Source of the DNA: Pseudomonadota bacterium
GTDB taxonomy: Bacteria; Pseudomonadota; Gammaproteobacteria; JAKAQQ01
Length of the DNA: 6,328 nt
NCBI GenBank assembly: GCA_021819635.1
Contig: JAKAQQ010000050.1
Location: 1 to 6,328, forward strand
Reading direction: 5' to 3'
This document shows, one piece after another, positions 5,945-6,328 of the stretch (positions within the stretch are counted from its first letter, which is position 1; each line of letters opens with the position of its first letter). A model generated the notes under the pieces. The model ran no database searches. It had not been told where the DNA came from and was given only the letters and a program-made list of their open reading frames with translations. The translations under genes and the position numbers were made by a program.

Positions 5945-6328
5945 TCACGTCTCGCGCGCCACCATCATCTTTTTGATTTCGGCGATGGCCTTGGCGGGAT
6001 TGAGACCCTTCGGGCACGTGTTGGTGCAGTTCATGATGGTGTGGCAGCGGTAGAGCCGGAAGGGATCTTCGAGCGCTTCAAGACGCTCCGCCTTGGCCAG
6101 ATCCCGGCTGTCGGCAAGCCAGCGGAAGGCCTGGAGGAGAACGGCCGGCCCGAGGTACTTCTCGGGGTTCCACCAGTAGCTCGGGCACGCGGTCGAGCAG
6201 CAGGCGCAGAGAATGCATTCGTAGAGGCCGTCCAGACGGGCACGCTCGTCGTGGCTTTGCAACCGTTCACGATCGCCCTCCGGCGTGTCGTTCTTGAGCC
6301 AGGGCTCGATCAGGGCGTACTGCGCGTA
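5945..6328 (-). CDS. sdhB: Succinate dehydrogenase iron-sulfur subunit SdhB, C-terminal half, cut by window edge
   Basis: This is the iron-sulfur subunit of respiratory complex II, carrying electrons from the SdhA flavin to quinone at the inner side of the cytoplasmic membrane. The last 127 residues are visible; the N-terminal [2Fe-2S] domain lies beyond position 6328. Seen, in fragment numbering: [11 protein letters not shown] at the edge, [18 protein letters not shown] (36-53) with Cys38, Cys41, Cys44 and Cys48, and [18 protein letters not shown] (94-111) with Cys95, Cys101 and Cys105. By family knowledge Cys38/41/44/105 hold the [4Fe-4S] cluster and Cys48/95/101 the [3Fe-4S] cluster; His96 and the Trp after CPSY belong to the quinone region. 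The frame runs without a stop to the window edge, so the TTG at 6262 is an internal Leu codon and not a start. All ligands are present. Confidence 0.97.
   Translation of the reverse strand, partial: YAQYALIEPWLKNDTPEGDRERLQSHDERARLDGLYECILCACCSTACPSYWWNPEKYLGPAVLLQAFRWLADSRDLAKAERLEALEDPFRLYRCHTIMNCTNTCPKGLNPAKAIAEIKKMMVARET

Overview
The window is a compact, high-GC stretch of bacterial chromosome. It holds part of a hopanoid (bacterial triterpenoid lipid) biosynthesis locus and the end of a succinate dehydrogenase operon. The typical proteobacterial SdhB tail, directly followed by the FAD-assembly factor SdhE, together with the Hpn proteins, points to a proteobacterium. Gamma- or Betaproteobacteria seem most likely; this is inferred from protein character, not from a database match.

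Layout. Positions 1-392 (minus) hold the N-terminal part of a one-enzyme-type squalene synthase that runs off the left edge. Positions 488-1507 (minus) hold hpnA, an NAD(P)-dependent sugar-epimerase-like SDR, upstream of the squalene synthase on the same strand. A 130-bp divergent intergenic region (1508-1637) separates these from a plus-strand run of hpnI (GT2/GT21-like glycosyltransferase), hpnJ (radical SAM enzyme), hpnK (YdjC/ChbG-type deacetylase) and a small single-domain rhodanese (5239-5601). hpnI and hpnJ overlap by 4 bp (ATGA). The right end is convergent: sdhE (5644-5919, minus) and the C-terminal half of sdhB (5945-6328, minus), which enters from the right edge.

How the genes fit together. 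Squalene synthase would supply squalene to a squalene-hopene cyclase, whose gene is not in the window. HpnI, HpnK and HpnJ are the set known from Burkholderia genetics to add N-acetylglucosamine to bacteriohopanetetrol (BHT), deacetylate it, and contract the sugar to the cyclitol ether. The sequence therefore predicts a composite-head hopanoid (BHT cyclitol ether) rather than plain BHT only. The upstream side-chain genes (shc/hpnF, hpnH, hpnG) must lie elsewhere, possibly beyond the left edge. The points most worth a second look are the single squalene synthase in place of the HpnC/D/E route, HpnJ with an N-terminal B12-binding-like region lacking the canonical DxHxxG motif, a strong hairpin in the hpnJ-hpnK gap, and the rhodanese attached to the hopanoid genes. 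I see no wholly unknown system, mobile element, CRISPR array or RNA gene.
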